Positions 25,601-59,123 of a DNA stretch of 64,000 nucleotides are shown piece by piece. The position numbers and the translations under genes were made by a program. Below the pieces are notes generated by a model that was not told where the DNA came from, searched no databases, and saw only the letters and a program-made list of their open reading frames with translations. The DNA comes from Asterias rubens. Its lineage: Eukaryota > Echinodermata > Asteroidea > Forcipulatida > Asteriidae. The stretch spans positions 1 to 64,000 of the forward strand of contig NW_022985820.1 of NCBI RefSeq assembly GCF_902459465.1, written 5' to 3'. Each line of letters begins with the position of its first letter. Position 1 is the first letter of the stretch.

Positions 25601-28600
25601 TTGTTACTGACCATACAGACACGTAAAATCCTAGAGTTTTGTTTTTCCCTACTTTAATGATGCCATGACCTATAGGTTAAAGGTCACGACACCGAATGTC
25701 TGCTTGTAGGGTTAGGTACTATTCATGTCATTACATTGCACAGCTCATGTCTTTGCATCACTGAAATAGTTCTTTAAATGTTTTCTTTGTTAAGTTAACA
25801 TTTTAGAAAGATGTATCATTTATGTACTTTCATTGATGTTTTTCACTGGTCAACCAAACAAAATAGATGACAATCAACCTTTTCTGGCATGGCCATCAAT
25901 AGGGATAGGAAGAGCTTTAATACTCACATTCTTGTATAGAATTAGAAGGTTACAAGCAACGGCGATATCAGCTAAGGAGATTCTCTCCCTGACTAAGAAG
26001 GTCTGGGTCTTGAGTGCACCGTTAAGGTATTCTAGAGCCTTCTTAATATCCCCCTTGGCTTGTTCTGTGTTCTGCAAAAAATGGATCAGGTACAATATTA
26101 AATACATTGTATTAAGAGATTACTCTCATAAAGCCTGGCAATCAAATGTTTCCTGCTTAACTGGGAGGCTCTTAAGAAGATTGTAAAACTGCTGTTTACC
26201 AGAAGCAAAGCAAAAGGCACGTAAATTTCTGTCAGCCAGACAAGTGAACTTGAGTTGTCCACAAGATTATTCACTAGTCAGCATGTACTGCAAGACATTT
26301 GCAACTAAATATTATGTTTCACCAACCAAGCTATTTTTTGTTCTTTCAACACATTGGATCTCATCAGCAAAATTTGCTACTTAAGTTTTATAAAAGTGAG
26401 CCTTGGTAAGTACCTTATAAAATGTCTCTAGGACACGGGGTCTGTCACAGATTGTTACTGACCATACAGACACGTAAAATCCTAGAGTTTTGTTTTTCCC
26501 TACTTTAAAGATGCCATGACCTATAGGTTAAAGGTCACGACACCGAATGTCTGCTTGTAGGGTTGGGTAATTTTTCATGTCATTACAATCATTCTCTCAA
26601 GTTTTTAAAGAAGATTCAGAAAGTCTTCGGAGTATGGTGGTATACCTGATTCCATGTGTCAAACAGCCAAATTATTTCACTGGCGCAATTCTCAGTCCAA
26701 CACTATTCAGTAAGTAACTCAACACCCAAACTGTTGAACTCAGTATGGTGGTATACCTGATCGCAATATAAAGCCAGATTCATTTACTGTTGCAGTCCTC
26801 AGTCCACCAGAGTCAAACAAACTTTGAAGGTTTGAAGCAAATCAATCCATTGTCAACTCATCTCAAGATGAAAATTGTCCATTTAAAAAATCACGACCAA
26901 AAGCGTTTCATAAGGAGAAACTTACTGTTTTGTTGTACTGCATTATCCCCAGGGTTGGAAAGACCCAATTGCAGGCTGCCGGAAGAATGTCGTTGTCAGC
27001 GAAGTTCATGTACATCTGGACACGGGACTGGGCTGCAACGTCGTTACCTCGTAGCTGCTCATTGGCAACTGTGTACAAGAATTAACCAACACTGATAAGC
27101 AACAGAAATGAGTTACACGAAAAGTTTAAACTCAAGCACAATTTGAGATCAATTTTTGTTCAAGTCGAGTTGTGCGTAAATTAACAACTGCAAAGGGTAG
27201 CAAGCCATAAACCCTAATAAAAAAAAACCACTTAAATCTTGGAATGTTTGCATCTGTGGTGTTACATCACACCAAATTTGATGAGACAAAGTTATTTACT
27301 TCCACCATTTTGGCTAGGTAGCTCAGTTGTTGAGCGCCAGCACATTAAGCCGGAGGTCAAAAGTTTTGCTTAAGTCAAGTTGTCTTTGTTTGCCAACCCA
27401 AAATTATCGATGACAGTCCTTAAAAACCTCACATTCAATTCTTTGCTCAACACCCAAAATCATTTAATAGAATTAGATTATATAAGATTAAACGCTAAGC
27501 TACTAATGAGATACAAACGAAAGTTATCCCTTACCAAAGTAAGCAATTGCATTGCTCTCAGTCAGGCATATGCCATTACTTGATTCAAATGCTGGCACCT
27601 ACAAGATACACACAAAAACAGGATAGCTAGGTAATACAAAGAAACTGTCATCATCTAGTTGGGGCAACTTTTTAAGCATAAAGCCCTTTTCGTATTCCTT
27701 CATTCCTGTCTCTTGCTATTCTGGGCCCAATTTCATAGAGAGCTTCGGTTAGAAGATTGTGGTTAAAAAAAAATTCCAAACCTTGGTCCCTGCCTTTCTT
27801 GCCGATACATTACTCGGGTGGAACGCTTTAAGACTGAAAATGCAAGAAACTACAAAGTAGACAGCTCATCATGAATTTGATATTTCTTCTTCATGTTTGC
27901 CTAAATGTCTCTAGGACACGGGGTCTGTCACAGATTGTTACTGACCGTACAGACACGTAAAATCCTATAGTTTTAATTTTCCCTACTTTAATGATGCCAT
28001 GACCTATAGGTTAAAGGTCACGACACCGAATGTCTGCTTGTAGGGTTAGGTATAACAAATTAGGTATCCTCTTGGATCTTGAAAGGAGTGGATGGTTAGG
28101 GTCGAGCATAGAAATTATCAGATCGTCATCTAAGAACCAACACATAGTTCTACCACAAACCTCACCTCAATATACTCACACCATGCAAAGTTTCAAATCC
28201 AACTTCAGTTAAACTGAATATTTTTTGTATAGCTAAAGAACATTTTTAAGGGTACCAAGTCCAGGTAACAACGGCAAGTCTTGTTTCAGTTGTGACTAGA
28301 TTAGTTATGACCTTTGGATTCCCTTGTACACCAATTATCATTGTCAGTGCTTTGCAATGAGTAATGCACTTATAATAATATAATAACTTTCGATTTATAT
28401 AGCGCCTAATAACTAACACTTAATTCTCTAAGCGCTTTACATTAGTGCCCTGGTCATAGGGCCAATAACATCCCTTTTTTTTTTTAAATGTTTCTCAGCT
28501 CCCTTGGGAGTATAAAACCTGGGCAGTTTATATCGCTCCAAAGGCCTTTTTCATTCACAATATCAACATTTACCCTCACAGGTACCCATTTATTCCCCTG

Positions 28601-31248
28601 GGTGAAGAGAAGCAATTATAGTAAAGTATCTTGCTCAAGGACACAAGTGTCACGGCCGGGATTCGAACCCACACTCCGGTGAAAACGCACCAGAACTTGA
28701 ATTTGATGCTCTTAACCACTCGGCCATGACACTTAATCCTTTACATCTGATTGCACCATCTTGCCAGTGAAAGTTGATTACAATATTGTTTCTGTTAAAC
28801 TATTCTTAGAAAGTTTGAGAAAACTTAAAACAAAATCCCTTCTTAAAGCCATTTCCAAAATGAGAAAAATTGCTTAGATAGGAATACAATTAATACAATT
28901 CTAACGCAAGAAACAATCAACTGGCAACAAAGGCAGAAAGTTCTCGTAACTGTTGTTTACAATTGTGAATTTCTACAGTTTCTTTTGCACAAGTATTGCA
29001 CCATGGACTACGGATGTCCTGAAGAACACATTCTCAACTGAAGGGAACACTTTCAAATCAATAGAATACACAAATTAACCTTATTGCACAACAGTGCTTG
29101 GTACTGTCATCATTCATCATAGCATACACATTCAGTTACACTTGCACCCAATTATTTTTTTTAGTGCTCTTTGGAACATAGCCTAATGGAATAAATACAA
29201 ATTTGCTTGACTTTTTGTGGTTTCTCTGTCAGACTCAAAGAAGATTATATAAAAAAATGAATTGAAGAAAGGTCAAACCAAAGGAAATGGTTTGTGTAAA
29301 TTACAATCACAATTGACATCAGTGGATTTACCCATCCTACCTGCCTCTGTTGTAGTTGTGATAATCGTAACCCTCCATCCTCCCGACGGTCGGAGACCGG
29401 AGGGTTACGACACAAGACTGATATTATCGGTGTAACTAGCAGTTTTGACCAGTTTTTGCCAGACTCGTGATCAGATTCGTCCTTTTTTTCCACTTTCCAA
29501 AATCATGACAGACATTCTTAACACATGGAGTTGATCTTTATTGTATGACAACGTCATCTGGAACCCTTAAAACAACATCATGAAAATATTTGGCAGAAAA
29601 AAACGACAAAAACTTACCAAAAGACTGACCGAATATATCCATAATCCATAGCGGGGCCAACTAGTGATTTTGAACGTCGCACTTGCTTGGCAACAACCAA
29701 TCAGCGTGACCCAACCAAACACGCATCTGGACGAGCCATGGCTGTCGTATGCGTATCGGCCATTCCAGCTTGCAAACTCACCGCCTGTGTGTGTAAGCAC
29801 CGATCCCCCACACCGAGTGCGCACCATGCAGGCATGTACATGTACATGTACATGTACTGTATGAACATCGTGCGTGCACAAACTATACAGCTCGTAAGTA
29901 CCGTGTGCTGCTCCATACCCCCACATGGCCAAACACACCCTGACGTTGTGTGTGTGTGTGCAAGTGTACACAATACATTATAATGTACATGTACATGTAC
30001 AGTACATGTACATGTAGTCTACGGCTCGTCCAGATGCGTGTTTGGTTGGGTCACGCTGATTGGTTGTTGCCAAGCAAGTGCGACGTTCAAAATCACTAGT
30101 TGGCCCCGCTATGGATTATGGATATATTCGGTCAGTCTTTTGGTAAGTTTTTGCCGTTTTTTCTGCCAAATATTTTCATGATGTTGTTTTAAGGGTTCCA
30201 GATGACGTTGTCATACAATAAAGATCAACTCCATGGGTTTAGAATGTCTGTCATGATTTTGGAAAGTGGAAAAAAAGGACGAATCTGATCACGAGTCTGG
30301 CAAAAACTGGTCAAAACTGCTAGTTACACCGATAATATCAGTCTTGTGTCGTAACCCTCCGGTCTCCGACTGTCGGGAGGATGGAGGGTTACGATTATCG
30401 CAACTACCTCTGTTGTTGACATACAAAAAATAAAAGTTTCCATCATTATTATTGATTTTTTAATAATAATTTTTTTCTTATTCGATAAATATAATAATGG
30501 CTAACGCCATGATCACTCTACACCAATGGGGGGCGGTGTTCACAAAATTGGGAACAAGTTCTGTATCCTGCCAGCACAGCATGCAGTCCAAAATTAATTT
30601 CAAAAGAGGTATTTCTTTTTTTGTCAAATTTGTGAAATAAATTAAAGGAGGCAGGATACAGAAATTTGTTCGTTCTATGAATTGAAACGGAAGTTCATAC
30701 CGTGAGTAAGCACAAAATTGGTCAGCCGCTATGAAATCAGCCCCAGGCTGGACCCAGTAACTTGGGGCGCTGTACTAAAAAATTTGACATCTGTGGTCCT
30801 CATTTTTGTTTTACAATTCTAAACAAATTCAAATAAAAGGAGTACCGCCCAGTTGAGTTGGGTCTAAAACCCGGACAGACAAATTTTCCCACGGGAACGT
30901 AGGCATTTTTGTTGTTTATAAATGTCACAAACCTCACCTTTCCTAGCGGGAACTTGCTCAGAAATTCTTTAGTCTTGTTTGTCTCACCAAACTTGAACTG
31001 CGGTGGATCTTGCACCACAGTGATCTTTGCATCGCTGTATTTAGCAGCGATCAAGATCTTCTGGGCCCGAAAGTTGTCGGGGTATGTGTACAGTGTCTGA
31101 AAAAAAAAATCATTAAAAATTTATTCAGGATGATAGTTTAAACATTTAACTCAATAACTGAAGTGTGAAATGGTAAGAAATATACAGGATGGATAAGATA
31201 ATTGAGGATTTAATTTCTGTCCATGTGTAACCTTACCCCGGTAGCCAT
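16697..31248 (-). CDS. eEF1G: Translation elongation factor 1-gamma (eEF1G), 10 exons
   Basis: The gamma subunit scaffolds the eEF1B guanine-exchange complex that recharges eEF1A with GTP during translation in the cytoplasm. Minus-strand coding exons: 31248-31237, 31096-30938, 27598-27535, 27068-26926, 26071-25928, 24805-24676, 24007-23845, 22591-22419, 21002-20878 and 16849-16697. All have GT/AG borders, and the joined frame of 1266 bases encodes 421 aa (human 437). Residues 5-80 form the GST N-domain ([19 protein letters not shown]). About 90-215 are the GST C-domain ([23 protein letters not shown]). About 218-265 are a Lys/Glu-rich linker. About 270-421 are the conserved EF1G domain ([15 protein letters not shown]), ending DYKIFK. 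The start is the only ATG that joins exon 2 in frame. Six introns carry a predicted H/ACA snoRNA. The gene is divergent from NVL, 155 bp away. Confidence 0.97.
16925..17060 (+). repeat. Dispersed repeat shared with the right window edge
   Basis: This segment (GGCCACGACCCTGC, then AACCGGCCGTTTAAGAAC) is similar in inverted orientation to about 63935-64000. It lies in the last eEF1G intron. The family was not identified. Confidence 0.5.
18932..19078 (-). ncRNA. Predicted H/ACA snoRNA, copy 1 (eEF1G intron 9)
   Basis: One of six 147-nt paralogues on the eEF1G sense strand. In RNA sense the 5' hairpin has outer stem CCCTAC/GTAGGG, an unpaired pocket and a 13-bp upper stem GGTGTCGTGACCT/AGGTCATGGCATC. 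An A-rich hinge fitting ANANNA comes next, then a second hairpin closed by TCTAGGA/TCCTAGA, then ACA three bases from the end. In this copy the last outer pair of hairpin 2 is lost and the 3' pocket arm of hairpin 1 reads TTTAAA. Confidence 0.72.
19588..20016. mobile_element. Palindromic MITE, about 430 bp
   Basis: The ends TTAAAGGATTTTGGTAC and GTACCCAGACCCTTTAA are imperfect inverted repeats. Inverted similarity continues inward (CCACAGATTTACATTAA against TTAATGTAAATCTGTGG) to a centre at about 19800, where AACCAGTTATG faces CATAACTGGTTA. TTAA at both ends could be the target duplication or part of the repeat. It lies in the last eEF1G intron. Confidence 0.75.
20089..20814. mobile_element. 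MITE (GGCAGTGGACAC family) interrupted by a LINE fragment
   Basis: The termini AAGTGGACACTATTGGTAAT and ATTACCAATAGTGTCCACT are inverted repeats. The same family occurs at 24881-25248 and, less well preserved, at 60870-61192. This copy is split at 20250-20606 by a LINE 3' fragment flanked by TAGAT. Confidence 0.8.
20250..20606 (-). mobile_element. 5'-truncated LINE 3' end inserted in a MITE
   Basis: In reverse complement it matches the 3' end of the LINE at 41677-43265 (LINE C-terminus, T-rich 3' region, then a (TTA)n tail). TAGAT at 20245-20249 is repeated at 20602-20606, a short target duplication. The MITE sequence resumes directly after it. Confidence 0.8.
21507..22184 (+). repeat. 48-bp minisatellite, 14 identical copies
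   Basis: Unit AAACTAAAGGTGTACTTTGC... of 48 bp, repeated 14 times with no difference seen between copies. It lies in eEF1G intron 8. Because 48 is a multiple of three, both strands stay open over about 230 codons; these are not genes. Confidence 0.97.
23182..23251. other. 70-nt near-perfect hairpin
   Basis: Two arms of about 28 nt (GCCGAGGCCTGGTTCTTG... and its complement) differ by one substitution and one single-base gap, around a 13-nt loop. It lies in eEF1G intron 7. It could be a minimal MITE or a microRNA-precursor-like hairpin; sequence alone does not decide. Confidence 0.6.
23397..23543 (-). ncRNA. Predicted H/ACA snoRNA, copy 2 (eEF1G intron 7)
   Basis: Same two-hairpin, H-box and ACA architecture as the other five copies. 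In the upper stem of hairpin 1 a C is replaced by U opposite G, which keeps the pair as a wobble. ACA is conserved and followed by ACA rather than TTT. Confidence 0.75.
24392..24538 (-). ncRNA. Predicted H/ACA snoRNA, copy 3 (eEF1G intron 6)
   Basis: Same architecture. It shares the C-to-U wobble of copy 2 and has further changes only beside the apical loop of hairpin 1 (GTGACATC), which opens one terminal pair. Outer stems, hinge and ACA are intact. Confidence 0.75.
24881..25248. mobile_element. MITE (GGCAGTGGACAC family), intact copy
   Basis: Inverted termini AAAGGCAGTGGACACTATTG and CAATAGTGTCCAGTGTCTTT. An internal palindrome (GAGACCTCAAG...TGAGGTCTC) lies near 25040-25080. About 368 bp, in eEF1G intron 5. 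Confidence 0.8.
25569..25715 (-). ncRNA. Predicted H/ACA snoRNA, copy 4 (eEF1G intron 5)
   Basis: Same architecture. The 3' outer arm of hairpin 2 reads TCCTGGAG, so one A-U pair becomes a G-U wobble and the stem is kept. The hinge reads AAAAACAAAA and still fits ANANNA. ACA is followed by TTT. Confidence 0.77.
26420..26566 (-). ncRNA. Predicted H/ACA snoRNA, copy 5 (eEF1G intron 4)
   Basis: Same architecture. It shares the hinge variant of copy 4 and the TTTAAA pocket arm of copy 1. Both outer stems are fully paired and ACA is followed by TTT. Confidence 0.77.
27310..27370 (+). repeat. Degenerate tRNA-derived SINE head
   Basis: GGTAGCTCAGTTGTTGAGCG resembles a tRNA A box and D arm, but there is no good B box or acceptor stem. 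It is most likely a decayed SINE head in eEF1G intron 3. Confidence 0.4.
27903..28049 (-). ncRNA. Predicted H/ACA snoRNA, copy 6 (eEF1G intron 2)
   Basis: Same architecture. The 5' outer arm of hairpin 2 reads CTATAGGA, giving one mismatch in an eight-pair stem. The hairpin 1 stems, ANANNA hinge and ACA followed by TTT are intact. Confidence 0.75.
28376..28738 (-). mobile_element. tRNA-Leu-like SINE
   Basis: In minus sense it starts with a tRNA-like head. GTGTCA pairs with TGACAC as an acceptor stem, an A box lies in GGCCGAGTGGTTAAG, a Leu-type CAA sits in the anticodon position, and the B box is GGTTCGAATCC. A body follows, then a 3' end with GCGCTATATAA and a TTAT-rich tail like that of local LINEs. 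The anticodon stem has mismatches, so a working tRNA gene is unlikely. Relatives lie at 33015-33180 and 53200-53320. Confidence 0.75.
29353..30406. mobile_element. Foldback DNA transposon with 9-bp target duplication
   Basis: Arms 29353-29736 and 30025-30406 are inverted repeats of about 383 bp, starting TAGTTG(T/C)GATAATCG. The flanking CCTCTGTTG at 29344-29352 and 30407-30415 is a perfect 9-bp target duplication. The core (29737-30024) has TACATG-rich stretches and no coding capacity. A 9-bp duplication fits MULE-type elements among others. It lies in eEF1G intron 2. Confidence 0.92.
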
Positions 31249-31403
31249 TTTGCGGTTGAAGAGACAGTGGACACGTAAAACAGCTGTGTCGTGGAAATTC
31301 CGGTTGTCCTTTAAATGTCAACAGATGGCGCTGTTGATACACGTGTTTTGTGTTGATTATAGTCGTCGTCGATGATGATGGTGGTCGGTTAATTTTGAAA
31401 GAT
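31249..31403. promoter_or_regulatory. Bidirectional promoter between eEF1G and NVL
   Basis: Only 155 bp separate the eEF1G ATG (31248, minus) from the NVL ATG (31404, plus), so both 5' UTRs and both core promoters must fit here or overlap. Visible motifs are an E-box CACGTG at 31340-31345, and CAGCTG at 31291. A pyrimidine run read as CTCTTC on the minus strand lies near the eEF1G start and could be a 5'TOP-like start. The motif roles are inference. Confidence 0.7.
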
Positions 31404-54508
<23,105 letters not shown>

Positions 54509-55180
54509 AGTGGCTGCAAAGAAAGTAAATTAAATTCCATATACATGAAGCAGCAATATCAAATTATTTACCAATACCTTTATTCTCAACCAGTGTAAAT
54601 TTGTTGTCACCAGGACCATTCTAATAGTTCTGCTTTAATAGTCAGGAAAAAACGCCACTTTTGGTAGCAGGCTGTTCCATGCTTTCAATGTAAGCATACT
54701 TCACTTAAAGCCTTGCTGACTAAAATTGTGTGCCAAGATTGACAAACCTGTGGGAATGAGGTTAGGTCATGCCGAGTCCGATTAGCGGCTATAGCTACGG
54801 CTAGGTTTCCCTGGCATCATGCATTAACTATGGTTCGTCCAAAGCAACACTTTTTACCATAGCTATAGCTGCCAATGGGAGACTTTTGAATGGTCCTTTT
54901 TCACAGTTCTCCCCAGTAGTGCACATGCTCAGACCTACGGGTGCAACACTGAGCATGTGCACGCATGTTGACCCACAAAAAAAAGACCATGTCTGCTGCC
55001 GCCAGCGGCTCAAAAGTCTCCCATTTGGATGCGGCCCTAAATTGGTTTGACCAAAGAAAACGAAGATGGCTAACCATAATGATCGGAGGGGTTTGTAATC
55101 GTCCAATTTATCTGAACATTGTAGTTACAATTTTGTAATACAATTTGGACTTACCTAAAGCAGAGCAGTGTCTCAAAAAA
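54509..55180. other. NVL 3' flank with an imperfect palindrome
   Basis: ATTAAA at 54529-54534 is a weak polyadenylation candidate. AATGGGAGACTTTTGA and TCAAAAGTCTCCCATT (54873-55026) are inverted repeats flanking a GAGCATGTGCA motif in both orientations, probably a small MITE. No gene seen. Confidence 0.5.
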
Positions 55181-55259
55181 GGTCAACTCCGAGAGCTATG
55201 CAGACTAATCTTTGTTAATCCATGCAACATCATCCAGTGTGATTTTGACTGATAGATAA

Positions 55260-55730
55260 ACATGTCAGCCTGCAATAGAAAATTGAACAGTCAGCCATCT
55301 TACTGGCTGACCATTCAATATCACCCACTGTAGTTTTAAATGTAAGATGTACTATGCCAGGCTGCAATATGATACCATGTTGTGAATGCATCTACACAGT
55401 ACACAGTCAACCCTCCTACTGTCTGACCAATCAATATCATCCAGTGTGGTTTTAAATGTAGATTCACTATGCCAGCCTGCAATAGGATATCATGTGGTGA
55501 ATGCATCTAATACAGTACACAGTCAACCCTCTTACTGTCTGACCATTCAATATCATCCACTGTGGTTTTAAATGTTAGATGTACTATGCCAGCCTGCAAT
55601 ATATCATGTGGTGAATGCATCTACACAGTACACAGTCAACCCTCCTACTGTCTGACCAATCAATATCATCCAGTGTGGTTTTGACTGTTAGATTCACTAT
55701 GCCAGCCTGCAGTATTTCATGTAATGCATG
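55260..55730 (+). repeat. Imperfect tandem repeat, about 118 bp, four copies
   Basis: The unit includes CAGTACACAGTCAACCCTCC, CAATATCATCCA and CTATGCCAGCCTGCAAT. Copies differ by small indels. A related stretch with AACCCTCCTACTGCCCGACC recurs at about 58910-58985. Confidence 0.75.
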
Positions 55731-56714
55731 CAGTAAGCGCTGACTCTGCATAGTAAGTTGTGCCACCACTTTAATGGTGCAGTTGAATGGTTCTGAACAT
55801 TTTGTTAACTCTCTAGTACTAATTATAATGGGATAAAGCATGGAAGATACAAGTTGGCAGCAAAAATGTACAGGGTGGTCATGCGGTACAGCGGTTAGGT
55901 CAAAGGTCAATATTCACCTTTTAATTAATTTTCATATTTTTATCTCTTTTGAAGTTAAAAAAAAAAACTTTGTGTACCTTTAGTCAATGTAGAATGACTA
56001 CGGATGGCATTTGACGTAAGCTCAAACAATGAAATGACACATTTGTTTTGTAATGATTTGTTTAATTTATTCTCCCCATTACAATACTCTCATATCATGA
56101 GATTTATATTACATCATAAGTTAATAAATACAAGACGTTGTAATGGCTGTCGTCTTAATGTACAGAATTACTGTATAAAACTATTAGGTTGTATGGTTAC
56201 ATTACAATAAGTATGGAGAGTAACAAAACCTTTCTGAATTGTCAATCAATTTGCGTACGTGTCTTCTTTCTTTTCATTTTGCATTGAGATTAATAAAAGT
56301 AGGTATTAGTAGGTTTTTAAACCAAGTTTCAAAGTGCCACTGGCTTTAACAAGTGCTGCTCAGAAGGCATGTCAACTCCCTTAAAGAGTTTGCAGAATTC
56401 CTTCATTTCAACATAGAGAGTGCTACCAGTTACAACAAGGCCCATGTAAACATTGTTTTATACATCAGGCATGGCATCTTTTTCATAGTAATCTTATATG
56501 AAACTACTGAATGATTATTGAGGTGTGCCCTTAGGTGATACTTTAATAGGACATTTACACTAGCTCTAAGCATCTGCACAAAGTACAAGTTATTTTCTTG
56601 TATTCTTTGTGCATGTGGCATGCTCAACAAACATGACGTAATTTGTCAAAGCATTTCAGCACAAAACATTACATGACTTAGAGGGAGTCAATCTTTCAGC
56701 AAACGTGAATAATT
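55731..56714. other. Intergenic DNA, nothing recognised
   Basis: AT-rich sequence between the 118-bp repeats and a SINE. Short ORFs only, none resembling a known family. Confidence 0.45.
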
Positions 56715-56955
56715 TATAAGAGATGTTAAATTTGCATCAGCAGGGATAAAGAATGTAATTTTGGTTGTACCATACACCGATGATGTGTGTGTATACTCGC
56801 TACTTTCCCCTGAGTCCTGAGAAAAAATATCACAGGCATGTTGCTCAGGTGGGATTCGAACCCACGACCCTTTCAATTCTAGAGCAGTATCTTACCAACT
56901 AGACTATACCGAGGTTGCCTGGTAGCTAAAGGCAGTTTGACTCCTATGTTTTGGC
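56715..56955 (-). mobile_element. tRNA-derived SINE, well-preserved copy
   Basis: Same family as 45957-46190. Head with GGTATAGTCTAGTTGGTAAG (A box region) and B box GGTTCGAATCC on the minus strand; body with ATCGGTGTATGG. Confidence 0.75.
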
Positions 56956-58328
56956 AGCGGGTGAATAATTTATGAAATTTCTGTCTGATCATTGTCATAT
57001 CTAGTTGGATTAACAACTTGGGGATTCCTTAACAAATTCCTCAGAAATTTTACATTTTCTACAAACCAAAAATTATAATAGAATACATTAAAAAGGATGC
57101 GTTTTTAGAATACATTAAAAAGGATGCGTTTTTCTTGCTGTCAAGACTACTATTCTTTTATTCATATAAACTTTGCACTCTAAGATTTGCTTCTTATTGG
57201 CAGGGAAAAAATAGTAACTTTTTCCTGAAAAAAAAGGAAAATTCATTGTAAGAAATACGGTGCATTGTACCCAAATGAGAAAGGTGGTTCACAACAGTAC
57301 ACTGTTCTTTCAAAAGATAAACATATTTTGGCCAGAACGCTTATCAGTAGGCCATAGGAAATGCATTGAACTAGCTCCTATTTAAAGAATGTTGAGGATC
57401 CATGTAAATAAGTTGCATTTCACACAAATGAATTTAAACTGTCAACAAATCCAACTGATTTTAAATGGCAAAACAATGCGATTAAGGATAATTGTCTCAT
57501 TTGATTCTTGGCAAGGAAATGGATTGTCAATTAAAATTTATATTTACGAGAGCAAATCACTGAAAAGACACATTTTAACACCCTCTTCCATTTTTAATAC
57601 AAATAAATAAACATTCTTTCAGCAAAATCTTGATATGACAAAAAATGGGGGGGGGGGAAACGAGATGTGACAATTCTATCAAAGACAACAACTACGTGAC
57701 TATTATTTACAAATGCTCAAGCTTAACAAAAAATTCTCAATTAAAGACTTTACAAAAGAGTCTTTAACGAAACTGGAGATAATCTGGTTTGACATCTGTC
57801 TTTGCTACACTGTGAAGTTGTGGCATGAAGACTGATATATATAACAGGCTACTGTTAAACATGTTTACTATAACTGCTTTATAGCGATAAGACAAACGCA
57901 GACAAGCAAAAGAAAATCATTTCATTTCAAGAAAGTGGAGTTTAATAACCCTTTTTCTAATATTCAATCTTTTTAAAACGTCAGAATAGTCCATAGTATT
58001 TTGAAACAATGTTTCTCAGGTAGGTGTCTGGATTCTGTACAATTTTTGTTCAATTTAGATTACATTACAGGTCTCAAACTAGAGGCATATTAGTATAAAA
58101 CTGTGTGTCACTAAAAGTCAACTTCAAGTTAACTTATGGCATATCTTGTTTGCAATTCAGTCCAATTTCATCCCATTACACATGAATTCTTTTACTTTGG
58201 TTAATAGGATCGTCATAATGTCAACAGTTTAGGATTTACAGATTGGTAGAGTTTAGGAAAGACTCAAAACTGTTGAATCGGAATAGAGCATTGTTGTGAA
58301 TGTGAACTTAAATTTTGACCCCTTTCAA

Positions 58329-58359
<31 letters not shown>

Positions 58360-58604
58360 TATTCTTATTATTATTATATAGGATATGCAAGAATACAAAA
58401 TCAGAATTCTCCCTCAAGCTTTGCATTGTGGATAGACCATTGTTGAATCTTGTGGATACATCAGGTAATCATCTCTTTCAACAGAGATAGTGGCTCTAAT
58501 TCTAAAAGAGCTTCTTTGAAGGCAAGTTGGGAACAGCTTTCTCTAAATGTCCATTCAGTCTCCTGTTGTTGACTTGAACAAACTGAGTATATTTTAGTTA
58601 CAAC
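56956..58604. other. Intergenic DNA with microsatellites
   Basis: Contains a 27-bp direct duplication at about 57080-57133, a G run at about 57647-57658 and a TTA microsatellite at 58329-58377. No gene recognised. Confidence 0.45.
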
Positions 58605-58745
58605 CTTATTTGGATGCATGACGAGCACTGTACACTCAGGGCTTTCCAAAGTCCTGCAGAGAAATGAGGTTTCTTTGTTGGGATTCGAACTCTACACCCC
58701 AAAATTCTAGAACAAAATAACACTAAACCACCGAAAATATAACAG
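58605..58745 (-). mobile_element. tRNA-derived SINE, degenerate copy
   Basis: Diverged member of the 45957 family. The B box reads GAGTTCGAATCCC on the minus strand and the tail is shortened. Confidence 0.55.
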
Positions 58746-59123
58746 ATTGGGGTAAAGATAAAACCCAAAACAACCAAAGTAATAGTCTTATCCTGATGCA
58801 TTTCTTACACCAATACATCAATCTGGTTGACATGTTGAGAACAAACCAAACCTACTCTTCCCAGAGCCAACACATCTTCTTAAAGAGATCAAAACATGGA
58901 GTATGATCAACCTAACCCTCCTACTGCCCGACCATTCATTATCAATACGGTTTTTGAGTGATAAAAAAAGTATGCCAACCTCAACTATGGTATTGCACAT
59001 ATTTTCTATCATACAAACCTTGCAGTTAAAAGGTCTTGAATGGTAGGTTGGCTCACGGGCAAATGTTATGGAAAGTAGGAGGGTTAACTATTTATAGAGG
59101 ACAGGTAACTATTTAACTTTGTT

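Noticed and set aside
18932..28049. The six 147-nt repeats as an ordinary SINE or MITE
   Set aside because: All six share one orientation, sit one per intron of a single gene and fit H/ACA structure with an ACA end. I still keep this as the main alternative.
28640..28738. Genuine tRNA-Leu gene
   Set aside because: The anticodon stem has mismatches and the sequence continues into a SINE body that recurs elsewhere in the window.
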